Under the pieces are notes generated by a model. It saw only the letters and a list, made by a program, of their open reading frames with translations, made no database searches and had not been told where the DNA came from. DNA of 64,000 nt, taken from Cylindrospermum sp. NIES-4074. Lineage in GTDB: Bacteria; Cyanobacteriota; Cyanobacteriia; Cyanobacteriales; Nostocaceae. The DNA lies in NCBI GenBank assembly GCA_003994795.1, contig AP018269.1, positions 4,923,677-4,987,676 on the forward strand, in the 5' to 3' direction. Below, in pieces: positions 62,449-64,000 of this stretch. Each line of letters starts with the position of its first letter. Position 1 is the first letter of the stretch. A program made the translations under genes and the position numbers.

Positions 62449-62928
62449 TTACCTTCTTACTAATCGCTCAATGGCTTTCCACGTTTTGTACATGATCCCT
62501 TGCGTATCCATCTCCAGTTCGTAGGATGCGATCATGGGAATTAACGGTAAAGCCACCTTCAATTTGGCTGAGGCTGACTTATCCAAATCGTTTAACTTGG
62601 CTTGGATATCTTGTAACAATGAGAGTAATTGCGGAGGATATTCAGAATGAGAAATACACTCAATAGCTTCAACCGCTTGCTTTACTTGAACCAGTTGAGT
62701 GGTTGCTTCTTCTTCGGAGATAACAATTGCATCACTAGAATAAATTTGCCAATACTCCTGTTCGTATCGACGGATATCGGGAAGAATTTCTCGCTTAATC
62801 CTTTGCTTGAGTTCAAATTTGGCAGAGTCGCTATCTCTAATAACCAGTGCTTTTTGAAACTCTCCTAGCCTTTCATAAAGCAAATCTAAGACTTCTTTTA
62901 AATCGGCTAACCTTATGCGATCGCTCAT
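62449..62928 (-). CDS. Small helical protein, first gene of the SPFH operon
   Basis: 159 residues, all helical, from ATG 62928. Residues 1-60 (DLKEVLDLLYERLGEFQKALVIRDSDSAKFELKQRIK) look like a small effector-associated (EAD-like) adaptor and share SxSxKFELKxxIK with the GUN4 protein 3 bases downstream. The rest (QLVQVKQAVEAIE and a final WKAIERLVRR amphipathic helix) has no known motif. I infer that the two meet by the shared domain. No ribosome site is evident. Confidence 0.65.
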   Translation of the reverse strand: MSDRIRLADLKEVLDLLYERLGEFQKALVIRDSDSAKFELKQRIKREILPDIRRYEQEYWQIYSSDAIVISEEEATTQLVQVKQAVEAIECISHSEYPPQLLSLLQDIQAKLNDLDKSASAKLKVALPLIPMIASYELEMDTQGIMYKTWKAIERLVRR

Positions 62929-63849
62929 GGTCGTTAGTGCTGTAAAGTTTATTAGTCATAGTATAATCCCCCTTCCGCATTTTCTCTTGTATCCCACATT
63001 CCGCACTCTTAACTGTCACAAGCGGTAATTACTGAGGTAAAAAAGCCAAGCAAGAATAAAAAGAGACATTGCTGCTCAAATGTCTTTTTGAGCGAGGAAT
63101 GGGAAATAGGGAACAGGGGAAATTTGGGGATTTTGAGCACGTCACCCCTCAAATGTGTTCACAAACACAGTGAAATTTAAAATAAAGTCTATACCTTTGG
63201 TAGTAGTGCCTTGATTCTTGGGGTAGAAGTTGGGAGAGATATTAACAGTTAACGTAATAAAAAATGGCGATCATTATCACAAGTTGCAAATTAACGAGGG
63301 AGTGTTCAAGCAGGTTAAACGTAAGCATTCAGCCGTCAGCTATCAGCTATCAGCAATTTTCAAGAATTTATGAGCATTCTGACAAAGGGATTACTAATTA
63401 CGTTTGGTGTAAGTTTCCCCAACGCAAAACCCTTAAACTCAGTCTAAAAAGTGGTTTTAGACTTTCCTGCGGAACGCTACGCGTTGGCGGTTCGCGGAGC
63501 GTGTCGCAGACAAGCCTGCGCTTTGCGCTTACGGCGTGAGCGAGCGTCGAACGCTGACTGCTGACCGCTGATAGCTGAATGCTTACAGTTAAACAGAGTG
63601 ATAATTTGCAGCCAAAGTATCAGGAAACTCAGGTTAAGTTGACAAAGATAAGTTTCCAGCAGAAAAATACTGTTCAACAGAGTTAAATCTCTTACCAAGA
63701 AGAACTTTATCTCAAATCTCCCAGAATTCCTCATAATTTACTCTGCAATTGGGGATCAGCTTAATCTCAAATCTAAAATTAGCACTGTCAAGCCGCAGTG
63801 GCAGGGATGCTGGCAGCACAAGCATTGAAAACCGAGGTGCAAATTTGGT
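62929..63849. other. Intergenic region with MITE copy B
   Basis: Upstream of the SPFH operon. Outside the MITE (63321-63586) it holds AT-rich sequence that must include the operon promoter. No gene seen; frames here come from the MITE. Confidence 0.5.
63321..63586 (-). mobile_element. 266-bp MITE, copy B, with target duplication
   Basis: Inverted relative to the copy at 33519-33790, with the same GTAAGCATTCAGC / GCTGAATGCTTAC ends and the same GC-rich middle. Flanks are GGTTAAAC and AGTTAAAC, an 8-bp target duplication with one mismatch. Confidence 0.9.
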
Positions 63850-64000
63850 ATGAACTGGTCTACATCTCTACAGCAATTTCAGGACTTTGCTTTATTCAGA
63901 TTTCCGCAACCGCCCTACTTCTTACTCTTAATTGGTTTGATAATTAGCCTCAGTTGCGTTTTACCGTTTGTTCTCACACTGCGACAACTATTGAAATATT
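63850..64000 (+). CDS. Membrane protein, N-terminus only
   Basis: ATG at 63850 opens a frame that runs off the window (50 codons). After a 25-residue start rich in Phe and Gln (TSLQQFQDFALFRFPQPPYF) there is a clear membrane helix (LLLIGLIISLSCVLPFVLTL). No family can be told from this fragment. GAGGTG lies about 12 bases upstream. Confidence 0.55.
   Translation, partial: MNWSTSLQQFQDFALFRFPQPPYFLLLIGLIISLSCVLPFVLTLRQLLKY

Noticed and set aside
63477-63734. 85-codon minus-strand frame
   Set aside because: Its C-terminal half is translated MITE sequence and no start signal is present.

Overview
The window looks like chromosome of a filamentous, heterocyst-forming type cyanobacterium (Nostocales; Nostoc/Calothrix-like). 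The basis is the many copies of the HIP1 octamer GCGATCGC, a DUF3611 protein, a phytol-kinase-like gene, fibrillin-like and geranylgeranyl-reductase-like genes, a GUN4-domain protein, WD40-fused Ser/Thr kinases and abundant short palindromic repeats. No rRNA, tRNA or CRISPR array was seen. The species cannot be named from the sequence alone.

Layout. 1-1.2 kb: a GNAT acetyltransferase cut by the window edge and a DUF1838 protein, then a MITE-like element. 1.9-10.9 kb (+): a satellite locus of an extracellular contractile injection system (eCIS). It holds a DUF4157 (eCIS core) protein, a kinase-WD40 protein, a second protein with the same N-terminal leader but a different C-terminus, a HEAT-repeat protein that may be its immunity partner, an eCIS-type AAA+ ATPase and a DUF4255 tail-terminator protein. 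The tube and sheath genes are not in the window. 11-15 kb (-): a secreted AGE-family protein, a DJ-1/PfpI protein and an unknown Trp-rich protein. 15.9-21 kb: housekeeping genes, including a fibrillin-like protein, a geranylgeranyl reductase family protein, pyrH-frr and an alpha/beta hydrolase. 21-32.3 kb (-): a bacteriocin-type export locus with twelve double-glycine-leader precursors flanking an HlyD adaptor and a C39-peptidase ABC exporter. 32.5-38 kb: membrane and lipid genes, including a phytol kinase homologue, yidD, a VanX-like dipeptidase, two tandem TspO genes and DUF3611. 38.1-39.1 kb: whole and broken toxin-antitoxin genes. 39.2-42.8 kb: ileS and a Uma2 nuclease. 43-50 kb (-): ParA, then an operon-like set of a winged-helix protein, a P-loop ATPase and a three-module nuclease/translocase fusion (DEDDy exonuclease + Cas4-like Fe-S nuclease + FtsK motor). 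50-57 kb: glycosyltransferases, a methyltransferase and a secreted thioredoxin-like protein. 57.7-62.9 kb (-): a four-gene operon of two small helical proteins that share a short N-terminal motif (one carries GUN4), an SPFH protein with about seven N-terminal repeats that recalls major vault protein, and a DUF4407 membrane protein. 63-64 kb: a second copy of a MITE and the start of a membrane protein.

The most promising uncharacterised systems are: (1) the ExoD-Cas4-FtsK fusion operon at 44-50 kb, which looks like a DNA-processing or anti-mobile-element system; (2) the vault-like SPFH / GUN4 / DUF4407 operon at 57.7-62.9 kb; (3) the eCIS cargo pair with shared leader and candidate HEAT immunity protein at 1.9-7.4 kb; and (4) the twelve-precursor bacteriocin family with a near-invariant translation-initiation box. 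The window is also rich in non-autonomous mobile repeats, several with visible terminal inverted repeats and target-site duplications.
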